Source of the DNA: Candidatus Sulfopaludibacter sp. SbA3
GTDB taxonomy: Bacteria; Acidobacteriota; Terriglobia; Bryobacterales; Bryobacteraceae
Direction of reading: 5' to 3'
Length of the DNA: 7,273 nt
Assembly: GCA_945861255.1 (NCBI GenBank)
Contig: CAMAUG010000201.1
Coordinates: forward strand, 1-7,273
The notes beneath the pieces were generated by a model. The model had not been told where the DNA came from and made no database searches. It saw only the letters and a program-made list of their open reading frames with translations. Below, piece after piece: positions 1-5,797 of the stretch. The translations under genes and the position numbers were made by a program. The number at the start of each line of letters is the position of its first letter. The first letter of the stretch is position 1.

Positions 1-164
1 TGAACCTAGTGGCCGACCAGCACTCTTGCGAGCGCCAATCAACCGATTTGTTAGATCGCTCCGGATTTAAACTCAGGTTACTGACGAACTTCTTGTGTAC
101 ACGCACAGACGTTTGCACGCCCATGCGTTCTACATCGCGTCCAACCAGATTTTCAAAGATCTGC

Positions 165-182
165 GCAGTTGGAATTCACGAT
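165..182 (+). repeat. diverged direct repeat, copy 1
   Basis: This 18-bp core matches 689-706 at 16 of 18 positions (core GCAGTTGGAATTCAC here, GCAGTTGGAATCCAC there). Similarity extends weakly upstream (an AACC, then ATCTGCG shared with a 3-bp indel) and downstream (shared TTGCGGA and TCGCTGC blocks with unequal spacing). This suggests an old duplication of roughly 60 bp. Confidence 0.45.
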
Positions 183-280
183 CCTTGCGGAAAGCGATTC
201 GCTGCCGGCCTCGAAAGCCGTTCGGATGCCAGCCCGCCCGCCATTTTGGCGTAACCAGGACCACATCCAGAAATTTAGGG

Positions 281-301
281 ATCTGAAAGAGTATTTCAGA
301 T
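281..301. repeat. perfect 8-bp inverted repeat
   Basis: ATCTGAAA, five bases (GAGTA), then TTTCAGAT: 21 bp in all with no mismatch in the arms. It has no following T-tract, so it is not an obvious terminator. The symmetry and spacing suit a dimeric regulator site, but no adjacent gene start supports that. An 8-bp arm could occur by chance in a window of this size. Confidence 0.3.
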
Positions 302-688
302 GGAGGCTATCGGGACTTCAGAGGTGATTCCTGAGAACCAAAACCGAGTCTTGCTGCCTACCGCACCCTGCACGTCAGTACCGTAGTACCTTTGCGCACA
401 TCGTTTAATATAGCAAACCTTGGGCCATTGCGCAAGGGGCGAGCAAACTTTTTTGCCTTCCCTTCGCTTTTTGGGCTCCCGGAGTCTCTTGCGAGCCTGG
501 GAGCTGTTGGCGTGACGACAGGATTAAGAGTAGCAGAGGGGAAAGGAGGATGGCAAGTGGTTGGGGAGATTAAATTTTGGAAGGGCGGCTACTGGATACA
601 AATGCGATCTCGGCCTATACCGCCGCGACGGCTGGCGAAGACTGAGGCGAGTCCGATGCAGGAACCTGTTCACACCCAAATCTGCGGA

Positions 689-706
689 GCAGTTGGAATC
701 CACTAT
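689..706 (+). repeat. diverged direct repeat, copy 2
   Basis: This is the partner of 165-182, about 525 bp downstream. The flanking similarity is interrupted by an extra segment of about 20 bp at 707-728 before the shared TTGCGGA block resumes. Confidence 0.45.
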
Positions 707-753
707 TTTCGGGCCGTCCGAAAACATCCGTTGCGGAGTCGCTGCGCATAACG

Positions 754-770
754 GGCCGCGGGCCTGTCGC
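754..770 (+). repeat. 17-bp direct repeat, copy 1
   Basis: It matches 789-805 at 15 of 17 positions around the core GGGCCTGTC, with 18 bp between copies. It lies just upstream of the small membrane protein gene. The function is unknown. Confidence 0.4.
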
Positions 771-788
771 CTCCACTCAACATATGCA

Positions 789-805
789 GGCCACGGGCCT
801 GTCCC
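789..805 (+). repeat. 17-bp direct repeat, copy 2
   Basis: This is the second copy of the GGCC-rich unit at 754-770. A related GGGCCGCG string follows at about 824-831, so the area is a low-complexity GGCC/CGCG-rich patch. Confidence 0.4.
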
Positions 806-849
806 TCGGAACTCCTCCGCCGCGGGCCGCGTATGATGGAAAGAGGGAC

Positions 850-1083
850 ATGGCTTCCAAGCTTCGCATCGCCGGCGGGTACGTATTTATCGGACTGGGA
901 ATCATCGGATTGATGCTCCCCGTAGTCCCGCAGGTGCCCTTTTTCATAGCGGGCGTGGCGCTCCTGGGCAAGGATCACAAACTGGTGCGCGGCGGGAAGG
1001 CGTGGCTGCGCAAGAAGGGCATCATGTGGGGCGGCGACGAACCGCCCGAGCCGCCGCCAGTCAAGGACCCTCCGCTGCCGTGA
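850..1083 (+). CDS. small two-helix inner-membrane protein, DUF454/PGPGW-like
   Basis: A 77-residue protein starting at the ATG at 850, chosen because a purine-rich Shine-Dalgarno (GGAAAGAGGG, 838-847) sits just upstream; the same frame is open from 784 without such support. Residues 7-23 and 29-40 form two hydrophobic segments joined by a Pro-rich turn (LPVVPQVPFF, 23-32). A basic stretch (KLVRGGKAWLRKK, 44-56) and a Pro-rich tail follow. The helix-LPxxPxxPF-helix-basic arrangement recalls the DUF454 (YbaN) and PGPGW families of small membrane proteins, whose functions are not known. The stop at 1081-1083 directly abuts a decayed gene fragment in the same frame, so the Pro-rich tail (PPEPPPVKDPPLP) could be read-on sequence acquired at a junction and not native. 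A TATGAT at 832-837 is a possible -10 but lacks a good -35. Confidence 0.6.
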   Translation: MASKLRIAGGYVFIGLGIIGLMLPVVPQVPFFIAGVALLGKDHKLVRGGKAWLRKKGIMWGGDEPPEPPPVKDPPLP

Positions 1084-1084
1084 C

Positions 1085-1290
1085 CTCTTCGTGACCGAGT
1101 CGCCGGCGCCGGAGACCATTTGGATTACGCCACAACGGAGGTGCCCGGCGGCGCGGAGAAGTTCTTGTTCAAGGTGGATCTCAACCGCGAAAAAGTGCAC
1201 CCGGGATCGATCCAAGCAACCATCGTTGTGAAGACCAGCGATCCGTAGCATCCCGAGATTGCCATACCCGTGCGCGGAATGGTCGAGTAG
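1085..1290 (+). pseudogene. C-terminal remnant of a DUF1573/HYDIN-like Ig-fold protein
   Basis: Read in the frame of 1108, this segment gives DYATTEVPGGAEKFLFKVD, then a strand-rich stretch ending VVKTSDP, a TAG at 1246-1248, and HPEIAIPVRGMVE before a second stop at 1288-1290. The pattern of a G-x-I-x-A/G-T-I-x-V-K-T-S/N-D-P block, then hP-x-I-x-I-P-V-x-G, is the closing beta-strands of DUF1573 and HYDIN/ASH-type Ig-like domains, usually extracytoplasmic. The TAG sits where a CAG (Gln) would give TSDPQHPEI, so one C-to-T change explains it. Just upstream, frame 2 (1085-1120) reads LFVTESPAPETI, which would join well to DYATTEV, so a frameshift near 1120 is likely too. There is no start codon, ribosome site or N-terminal part. 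It is a dead fragment. The exact parent family is uncertain. Confidence 0.6.
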
Positions 1291-1343
1291 CGCGTTGCCT
1301 CGGCTCCCTTGCCGCACATTAACTTGACCGCGGCCGGAATCCA

Positions 1344-1355
1344 ATGAGCGCTCAT
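1344..1355. repeat. 12-bp perfect palindrome
   Basis: ATGAGCGCTCAT is a 12-bp perfect palindrome about 80 bp upstream of the TPR gene start. It could be an operator half of that promoter region or chance. No good -35/-10 pair is visible around it. Confidence 0.25.
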
Positions 1356-1394
1356 CTACGTCTAAATAGCTGTAGTAGACTCAAAACAGGGGTA

Positions 1395-1410
1395 CCGGAA
1401 ATAAATCCGG
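1395..1410. other. short hairpin in the TPR gene leader
   Basis: CCGGA at 1395-1399 pairs with TCCGG at 1406-1410 around a six-base AATAAA loop, ending 24 bp before the ATG at 1435. It would lie in the 5' leader if transcription begins upstream. There is no T-tract, so it is not a standard terminator. Confidence 0.25.
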
Positions 1411-1434
1411 CGCCGGGTGGGATCGATACAGAGA

Positions 1435-2304
1435 ATGAGTCGTAAGCGATACATTTCATTTGGGTTGATCGCCCTGCTGGGCACGAGTTTGGTGTGGGCC
1501 GAATCGGCTCAATGGGTGCAGGCCCGCGACCTCTATCAGCGCACCAATTACGATGCCTCGCTCAAAGTGCTGCTTCCGGAAGCTTCCAAAGGCGATACGG
1601 CGGTTCTACAGTTGATCGGGCAGAACTACTTCATGCTGGCCGATTACAAGAAAGCCACCGAATATCTGGAAAAGGCCGCCGCCATGAATCCCCAGAGCGC
1701 CGACGCCGTTCTCTGGCTGGGACGCGCCTACGGGCGGCGAGCCGAAGTCTCCAGCCCGTTCACCGCCCCCGGTTACGCTTCCAAAGCACGCCAATTGTTC
1801 GAGAAGGCCGTGAAGTTGGACCCCACCAACCGGGCGGCGTTGGGAGATTTGTTCGATTACTACATGGAAGCGCCCGGTTTCCTCGGCGGTGGCACAGCGA
1901 AGGCCGAAGCGTTGGCGGCGCAGGTGGCCAAATCCGATCCGGCCGAGGGCCACTACTATGAAGCGCTTCTCGCAGAGCGCCGCAAGCAATTCGACTTTGC
2001 CGAAAAACACCTGCGGGCCGCCATGGATGAGGGTCCCCGGCAAGTGGCGCGGGTGATCGAGCTGGCCAAGTTCCTGGGTCGCCTGGGACGCATGAGCGAA
2101 AGCGAGGCTCTGTTTGAAGAAGCGGCGCGCATCGAACCCGAAAATCCGCGCATTTTGTTTGAGCGCGCCAGTGTCTACATAAAAGCTCAGCGTAATTTGG
2201 GCGAGGCACGGAGGCTGCTGGAGCGCTACCTGCGTTCACCCCTGCAACCGAACGACCCGCCGCGCCAGGAAGCCGAAGCCCTCCTCAAGAAAACAGGCGC
2301 CTGA
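1435..2304 (+). CDS. exported TPR-repeat protein
   Basis: A 289-residue protein. I prefer the ATG at 1435 over the in-frame GTG at 1417 because it places a clean signal peptide at the N-terminus: SRKR, a hydrophobic core at residues 7-20, and a VWA cleavage site after residue 22. There is no lipobox Cys. The rest is alpha-helical TPR repeats: about 25-54, 56-89 (Q-N-Y-F, then Y-L-E-K-A-A-A-M-N-P), 90-140 (with an insertion, then A-R-Q-L-F-E-K-A-V-K-L-D-P), and two to three more to about 275. The YYMEAPGFLGGGTAKAEALA stretch is a recurring signature of bacterial TPR proteins of this kind. TPRs are protein-protein scaffolds, so a periplasmic adaptor role is likely. Its TGA overlaps the ATG of the permease gene by one base (TGATG), indicating translational coupling and a shared function. 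The Shine-Dalgarno is weak (CAGAGA). Confidence 0.85.
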   Translation: MSRKRYISFGLIALLGTSLVWAESAQWVQARDLYQRTNYDASLKVLLPEASKGDTAVLQLIGQNYFMLADYKKATEYLEKAAAMNPQSADAVLWLGRAYGRRAEVSSPFTAPGYASKARQLFEKAVKLDPTNRAALGDLFDYYMEAPGFLGGGTAKAEALAAQVAKSDPAEGHYYEALLAERRKQFDFAEKHLRAAMDEGPRQVARVIELAKFLGRLGRMSESEALFEEAARIEPENPRILFERASVYIKAQRNLGEARRLLERYLRSPLQPNDPPRQEAEALLKKTGA

Positions 2305-3512
2305 TGTTTCACGGCGAGGTGCTCCGCTCCAGCTTCCAGGCCCTGCGCGCCAACCGATTACGCGCGTTCCTAACGGCTCTTGGACTGGTCATCGGCAATG
2401 CCTCGGTGATCCTGGTTGTGACCATCTCGCTAACCAGCCGGGACTACGTGCTGGATCAGATTCAGCGCATCGGCTCCAACCTGATCTACGCGCACTATGA
2501 GGGCGGCAACAACCCATCGCTGGCCGTAGCGGCGGCGGATTACATCAAGATCGCCGACGTGGATGCCGTGCGAACGCAGCTGGGCGGGCGCGCGGTGGCC
2601 GTCACTGGCGTGATGAACAGCTTCGACAAAATGCGTATCCAGGGCCGCGAGGAAGACGTCGCCATCATCGGCTCGGATCACTACTATCCCGCCGTGCGCA
2701 ATCTGGATCTGCTGGCGGGGCGTTTTTTCGACGATACCGACATCCTGCAACGGCGCCGCGTGGTGCTGTTGATGGAACGCATGGCGCGGCGCTTGTTCGG
2801 CGGCCAGAGCGCCGCCGTGGGGCAGACCGTGAAACTGCATGAGCTGCAATTCACCGTGATCGGGACCTTCAAGGAGAGGACGGAGAGCTTCGGGCTGTCC
2901 GAAATCACCGGAGAAAACGTGCTGATCCCCATGTCCGTGCTGCGCTATTTCACACCCATTGAGCGCATCGATCCGCTCTACGTGCAAGCCCAGAGCGCCG
3001 ACGGCGTGTTGCCCATCACCCGGATGGTGCAGTCTATCCTGGAATCCCGTCACCGGCCGGGCGCGAAGTACCGCGTCGAGAACCTCGCCGGAATTCTGGA
3101 TGCCGCGCGCCGCATTGCCACCATGCTGACCATCGTGTTGATGATGGTTTCGGCGCTGGCGCTGATTATTTCCGGCATCGGCATCATGAATATCATGTTG
3201 GTCACGGTGACGGAGCGCACGCGCGAGATCGGCTTGCGCATGGCCGTGGGCGCGGCGCGACGCGACGTGCTGGAGCAGTTTCTGGCAGAGGCGGTGATCA
3301 TCAGCCTGGCCGGAGGCATCGCCGGTATCCTGATCGGAGTCGCCGTCCCGCTGAGCGTGCGTTACTTCACCGACCAGTTCGCCATCCCCATTTCGCCCGT
3401 TTCGATCGTGGTGGCGTTCGGCGTTTCCCTGATGGTAGGCCTGGTGTTCGGCCTGCTGCCGGCCAACCGCGCGGCACGGCTCAACCCGACCGAAGCGCTG
3501 CGTTATGAGTAG
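2304..3512 (+). CDS. ABC transporter permease, MacB/FtsX family
   Basis: A 402-residue permease with the MacB layout. TM1 is at about residues 21-43, inside the family's N-terminal R-L-R-A-F-L-T-A-L-G-L-V-I-G-N-A-S-V-I motif. A large periplasmic core domain spans about 45-265. Three C-terminal TM segments lie at about 271-295, 330-350 and 367-385. The cytoplasmic coupling motif TERTREIGLRMAVGA is at 303-317, and the terminal motif NRAARLNPTEALRYE is canonical. MacB-type permeases do not form a channel; with an ATPase they act as mechanotransmitters that move substrates or signals in the periplasm or outer envelope. Here no nucleotide-binding subunit gene lies in the window and no ATPase domain is fused, so the ATPase must be encoded elsewhere. 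The one-base overlap with the upstream TPR gene suggests the two products work together. Substrate cannot be inferred. Confidence 0.9.
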   Translation: MFHGEVLRSSFQALRANRLRAFLTALGLVIGNASVILVVTISLTSRDYVLDQIQRIGSNLIYAHYEGGNNPSLAVAAADYIKIADVDAVRTQLGGRAVAVTGVMNSFDKMRIQGREEDVAIIGSDHYYPAVRNLDLLAGRFFDDTDILQRRRVVLLMERMARRLFGGQSAAVGQTVKLHELQFTVIGTFKERTESFGLSEITGENVLIPMSVLRYFTPIERIDPLYVQAQSADGVLPITRMVQSILESRHRPGAKYRVENLAGILDAARRIATMLTIVLMMVSALALIISGIGIMNIMLVTVTERTREIGLRMAVGAARRDVLEQFLAEAVIISLAGGIAGILIGVAVPLSVRYFTDQFAIPISPVSIVVAFGVSLMVGLVFGLLPANRAARLNPTEALRYE

Positions 3513-3654
3513 CGCACCTTAATCCGACCGCTTGGCTCTCTACTGAGCCGCGACCGTCAGGGAGCGGAGTACAGCATCCCCGCGCGTCACCGTCAGACCA
3601 AGCCGGCAAGCCGCCCCGCGCCGTCATGTGATACTGAGTCTTTATTCATACTCA

Positions 3655-4914
3655 ATGCCTCCTACATCTGTCACCGTATTTGGATTGGGATACGTCGGCT
3701 GCGTGACGGCGGCGTGTCTGGCGGAGATCGGCCACATCGTCACCGGCGTCGACCGCGACGAACACAAAGTTCAAAACGTCCGGGAAGGCCGCGCGCCATT
3801 CTACGAGCCCGGCCTGGAGGATATCGTCAAAAGCAACGTAGCCGCCGGACGCCTGCGCGCATGCCGAACCGCGGTGGAAGGCTTGGAACAGGCCGATATC
3901 GCGCTGATTTGCGTCGGCACGCCTTCCGAACCCAACGGCAACATCGGTCTGGATCAACTGCGGCGCGTGACGGCGGAAATCGCAGCCGAACTGGGCAAAC
4001 GTCCGCGCTCGTTCATCGTCGCCATCCGCAGCACCGTCTTCCCTGGCACGTGCGAAGAAATAGTGCTCCCCGCATTTCGCCATCTGCCGGAAGTACACGT
4101 AGTCTCCAATCCCGAGTTTCTAAGAGAAGGCTCCGCCGTGCGCGATTTCCGCGAGCCCCCTTTAACGGTTGTCGGCGGCGACAACCCTTCCGCCGTCAAA
4201 ACGGTCGCCGGGATTTACGAAAACCTGGGCGTCGAGCCATGCCTGGTCGCGCTCCGCACCGCGGAAATGATCAAGTACGCCTGCAACGCGTTTCACGCCG
4301 TCAAAATCTCTTTCGCCAATGAAATCGGCGCGCTGTGCGGCCCCCTCGCCATTCCCGCGCTTGAGGTGATGGACACACTCTGCCGCGATACCAAGCTCAA
4401 CATTTCACCCGCGTATCTGCGGCCCGGCTTCGCATTCGGCGGATCATGCTTACCGAAGGATCTGCGTGCCGTCAACTACCGAGCTTCGCGCCTGGACCTG
4501 AAAGTCCCCATGCTCGAATCCGTAATGGAGAGCAACCACCAGCAACTGGTGCGCGCCATGCGCCGCGTCGACGAGTTGCAAGGCCGCATCGGCGTGGTCG
4601 GCCTGGCTTTCAAAGAAAACACCGACGACCTGCGCGAAAGCCCCGTAGTGACTCTGCTCGAACACCTGATCGGAAAAGGCCGCGAGGTCCGCGTCTGGGA
4701 CCCTCACATCCGCCTGGAAGCCATCTACGGCGCCAACCGCGATTACATCCTAAAGAGCATCCCCCACATCGGCCGCCTCCTGGCGCCCAACCTATCGGAA
4801 CTCACGTCATGGGGAGCCGACCACCTCGTGCTCACACAAAAGCCATCCGAAGATCTCCGCCGTGACCTCACAGCAAGCGGCCTTCCCGTTGTGGACTTGG
4901 CTGGTTGGTTTTAA
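3655..4914 (+). CDS. algD: GDP-mannose 6-dehydrogenase (AlgD-type)
   Basis: A 419-residue NAD-dependent nucleotide-sugar dehydrogenase. The ATG at 3655 is chosen over the GTG at 3628 because it puts the Rossmann strand at the N-terminus, as in the family. GLGYVG is at residues 10-15 and the NAD-ribose acid D33 ends strand 2. ICVGTP, RSTVFPGT and NPEFLREG follow. EMIKYACN carries the catalytic-site Lys207 and Asn211, and GFAFGGSCLPKD the nucleophile Cys265. The C-terminal domain has GLAFKENTDDLRESP and ANRDYILKSIPHIGRLL. The KLNISPAYLRPGFAFGGSCLPKD region and the ANxxYIxxxIPH block fit AlgD (GDP-mannose to GDP-mannuronate) better than UDP-glucose dehydrogenases, so AlgD is the better call, though substrate needs assay. 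No other alginate or exopolysaccharide gene is in the window. No Shine-Dalgarno precedes the ATG. A TATTCA at 3643-3648 would be a -10 for a near-leaderless message, but no -35 is seen. Confidence 0.85.
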   Translation: MPPTSVTVFGLGYVGCVTAACLAEIGHIVTGVDRDEHKVQNVREGRAPFYEPGLEDIVKSNVAAGRLRACRTAVEGLEQADIALICVGTPSEPNGNIGLDQLRRVTAEIAAELGKRPRSFIVAIRSTVFPGTCEEIVLPAFRHLPEVHVVSNPEFLREGSAVRDFREPPLTVVGGDNPSAVKTVAGIYENLGVEPCLVALRTAEMIKYACNAFHAVKISFANEIGALCGPLAIPALEVMDTLCRDTKLNISPAYLRPGFAFGGSCLPKDLRAVNYRASRLDLKVPMLESVMESNHQQLVRAMRRVDELQGRIGVVGLAFKENTDDLRESPVVTLLEHLIGKGREVRVWDPHIRLEAIYGANRDYILKSIPHIGRLLAPNLSELTSWGADHLVLTQKPSEDLRRDLTASGLPVVDLAGWF

Positions 4915-4940
4915 AGGAGCGAAGTTCACCCGTGCTCGAT

Positions 4941-4968
4941 CGCCAGCGTCACATCGCCGGCGTCACAT
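4941..4968. repeat. tandem 14-bp repeat, two copies
   Basis: Two adjacent 14-bp units, CGCCAGCGTCACAT (4941-4954) and CGCCGGCGTCACAT (4955-4968), differ at one position. The second covers the stop codon of the minus-strand DUF5615 gene. The two genes converge here with under 50 bp between them, and no classic terminator hairpin with a T-tract is visible. Confidence 0.6.
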
Positions 4969-5322
4969 CATCAGCCCGGCGGAGATACGGACGGAACCGG
5001 GCCGAACCACAGTAAATGCGCCCTTGAGGCGCTCCGAGAACTCATCCACGACGCGCGCCGCATCGGCTGCCATCTCACGCCTGGCCGCCGCTGGATAGCG
5101 GAGCAGGACCACGCCGGGGGATTGCAGATGCGCAACGAAGGTGAGCCATCCGAAATCCTTGTCTTCGGTAAGCAGAATGCGATCGTCGGCGAATGCCAAC
5201 TCCATCAGGTCGCGGTCCACAGACCGCTGTTGAAATTCGCTCACCGCCAACACATCGTGCCCGGTCTTGCGTAGGATTCGAACCACCGCGAAATCGCAAC
5301 TCTCGTCCGCGAGGAACCGCAT
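4963..5322 (-). CDS. DUF5615 PIN-like toxin
   Basis: A 119-residue protein. I start it at 5322 (MRFLADES), because the DUF5615 fold begins with this strand and the longer frame to 5406 would overlap the antitoxin gene. Family hallmarks are visible: FLADE at 3-7 (Asp6, Glu7), LRKTGHDVLAV at 17-27, D-R-D-L-M-E-L-A at 36-43, and RILLTEDKDFGWL at 48-60 with the second acidic cluster Glu53, Asp54 and Asp56. GVVLLRYP follows, then a C-terminal helix and strand. DUF5615 proteins resemble PIN/Mut7-C ribonucleases and are the presumed toxins of modules with DUF433 antitoxins. All acidic positions expected for metal binding are present, so it is probably intact. It follows the antitoxin gene after 8 bp (an AAGG lies close to the ATG), a translationally coupled arrangement. 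The RNA target is unknown. Confidence 0.8.
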   Translation of the reverse strand: MRFLADESCDFAVVRILRKTGHDVLAVSEFQQRSVDRDLMELAFADDRILLTEDKDFGWLTFVAHLQSPGVVLLRYPAAARREMAADAARVVDEFSERLKGAFTVVRPGSVRISAGLMM

Positions 5323-5330
5323 CACCTTGC

Positions 5331-5570
5331 TTAGCTTAGCGAGGATTCCGAACTCAAACTGTATACAGTCTCGTGCGCGATGGCGTCGGCGGCGTACGCC
5401 AGGCACGCCCGGATATCGTCCGCCGTGAGGCGCGGGTACGCGTCCAAAAGATCCTCAAAGGTAGCGCCTTCGCCGAGTTTGCGCAGGACAAGCTCCACCG
5501 GAATGCGCGTATTGCGGACCACCGGCTTGCCCTGCATCACCGCGTGGTTGATCTCTATCCTGTCCGTCAT
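5331..5570 (-). CDS. DUF433 antitoxin
   Basis: A 79-residue protein starting at 5570 with a strong Shine-Dalgarno (AGGAG, five bases before the ATG). The DUF433 signature is clear: H-x-V-M-Q-G-K-P-V-V-R-N-T-R-I-P-V at residues 9-25, then VLRKLGEGATFEDLLDAYPRL and LTADDIRACLAYAADAI. This family has a winged-helix-like DNA-binding region and serves as the antitoxin for DUF5615 PIN-like toxins; VapB45-type proteins are related. It is the first gene of the minus-strand pair. The usual Gly in GTRIPV is Asn here (RNTRIPV), a mild change. It probably represses its own promoter, where a short inverted repeat surrounds the -10. Confidence 0.85.
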   Translation of the reverse strand: MTDRIEINHAVMQGKPVVRNTRIPVELVLRKLGEGATFEDLLDAYPRLTADDIRACLAYAADAIAHETVYSLSSESSLS

Positions 5571-5581
5571 GGCGGCTCCTC

Positions 5582-5598
5582 GACTGATTGTAGCAGTC
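5582..5598 (-). promoter_or_regulatory. extended -10 promoter with overlapping inverted repeat for the DUF433/DUF5615 operon
   Basis: On the minus strand TGCTACAAT (5595-5587) is an extended -10 element ending 16 bp before the antitoxin ATG, which leaves a short leader that carries AGGAG. It is flanked by GACTG and CAGTC, a 5-bp inverted repeat with a 7-base centre covering the -10. This is a good position for autorepression by the antitoxin. The -35 region is poor. Confidence 0.45.
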
Positions 5599-5772
5599 TG
5601 AGATCTTGGCGCCGGTCACGCCGCGATCTTCGCGCAAAGTGATGGAAAGCCCTATGCCCAGCAGCCGCCTGTCAGGCCGCGCCTGTTTTGCATTCACCCA
5701 CGCCACCACACCTTGATTTGCAGCCTCCTCAATCACATCGCACTCCATCCCTGCCCCCGCTCCCAACGTCAT
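5590..5772 (-). pseudogene. possible decayed protein fragment, PilZ-like at best
   Basis: The minus-strand frame from 5772 reads a protein-like stretch: ECDVIEEAANQGVVAWVNAK, then RPDRRLLGIGLSITLREDRG. The run of a charged strand, VVAWV, a short loop, then LGIGLS recalls the last strands of PilZ-type domains (V-V-x-W-V ... V-G-I-x-F/L). No N-terminal RxxxR motif is present. A stop lies two codons upstream of the ATG at 5772, no Shine-Dalgarno precedes it, and the frame then runs out of phase into the antitoxin gene. It may be a fragment left upstream of the toxin-antitoxin operon, or a chance frame. I would not treat it as an expressed gene. Confidence 0.25.
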
Positions 5773-5797
5773 CCCCCACTATGGAATCGGGAAGGAG

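Larger units (their letters stand above)
1..849. other. gene-free stretch with diverged repeats
   Basis: I see no supportable gene here. The open frames (for example 392-751 from a TTG and 561-836 from a TTG) have no family signature, and their composition looks like chance translation. A textbook AGGAGG at 544-549 abuts an ATG at 550 that opens only a 7-codon frame. The stretch does hold structure: a perfect 8-bp inverted repeat at 281-301, a diverged direct repeat (about 141-206 and 663-745), and a GC-rich direct repeat at 754-770 and 789-805. It is probably decayed intergenic or former accessory DNA. Confidence 0.5.

Noticed and set aside
392..836. Plus-strand frames at 392-751 and 561-836, including KFWKGGYWIQMRSRP
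   Set aside because: The GGYWIQ stretch faintly recalls integrase N-termini, but no further domain follows and the starts are TTG. Not enough to call an integrase remnant.
703..1344. A 213-codon minus-strand open frame
   Set aside because: It lies opposite the small membrane protein gene and the DUF1573-like remnant, is rich in Arg/His as GC-rich antisense frames are, and has no family pattern.
2430..3053. Long minus-strand frame inside the permease gene
   Set aside because: His/Gln-rich antisense shadow of a clearly real gene.
3534..3549. Terminator after the permease gene (GGCTC, six bases, GAGCC)
   Set aside because: The stem has only five pairs and no T-tract follows.
5323..5406. N-terminal extension of the DUF5615 toxin from 5406
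   Set aside because: It would overlap the antitoxin C-terminus in another frame, and the added residues do not look like the family; 5322 fits better.
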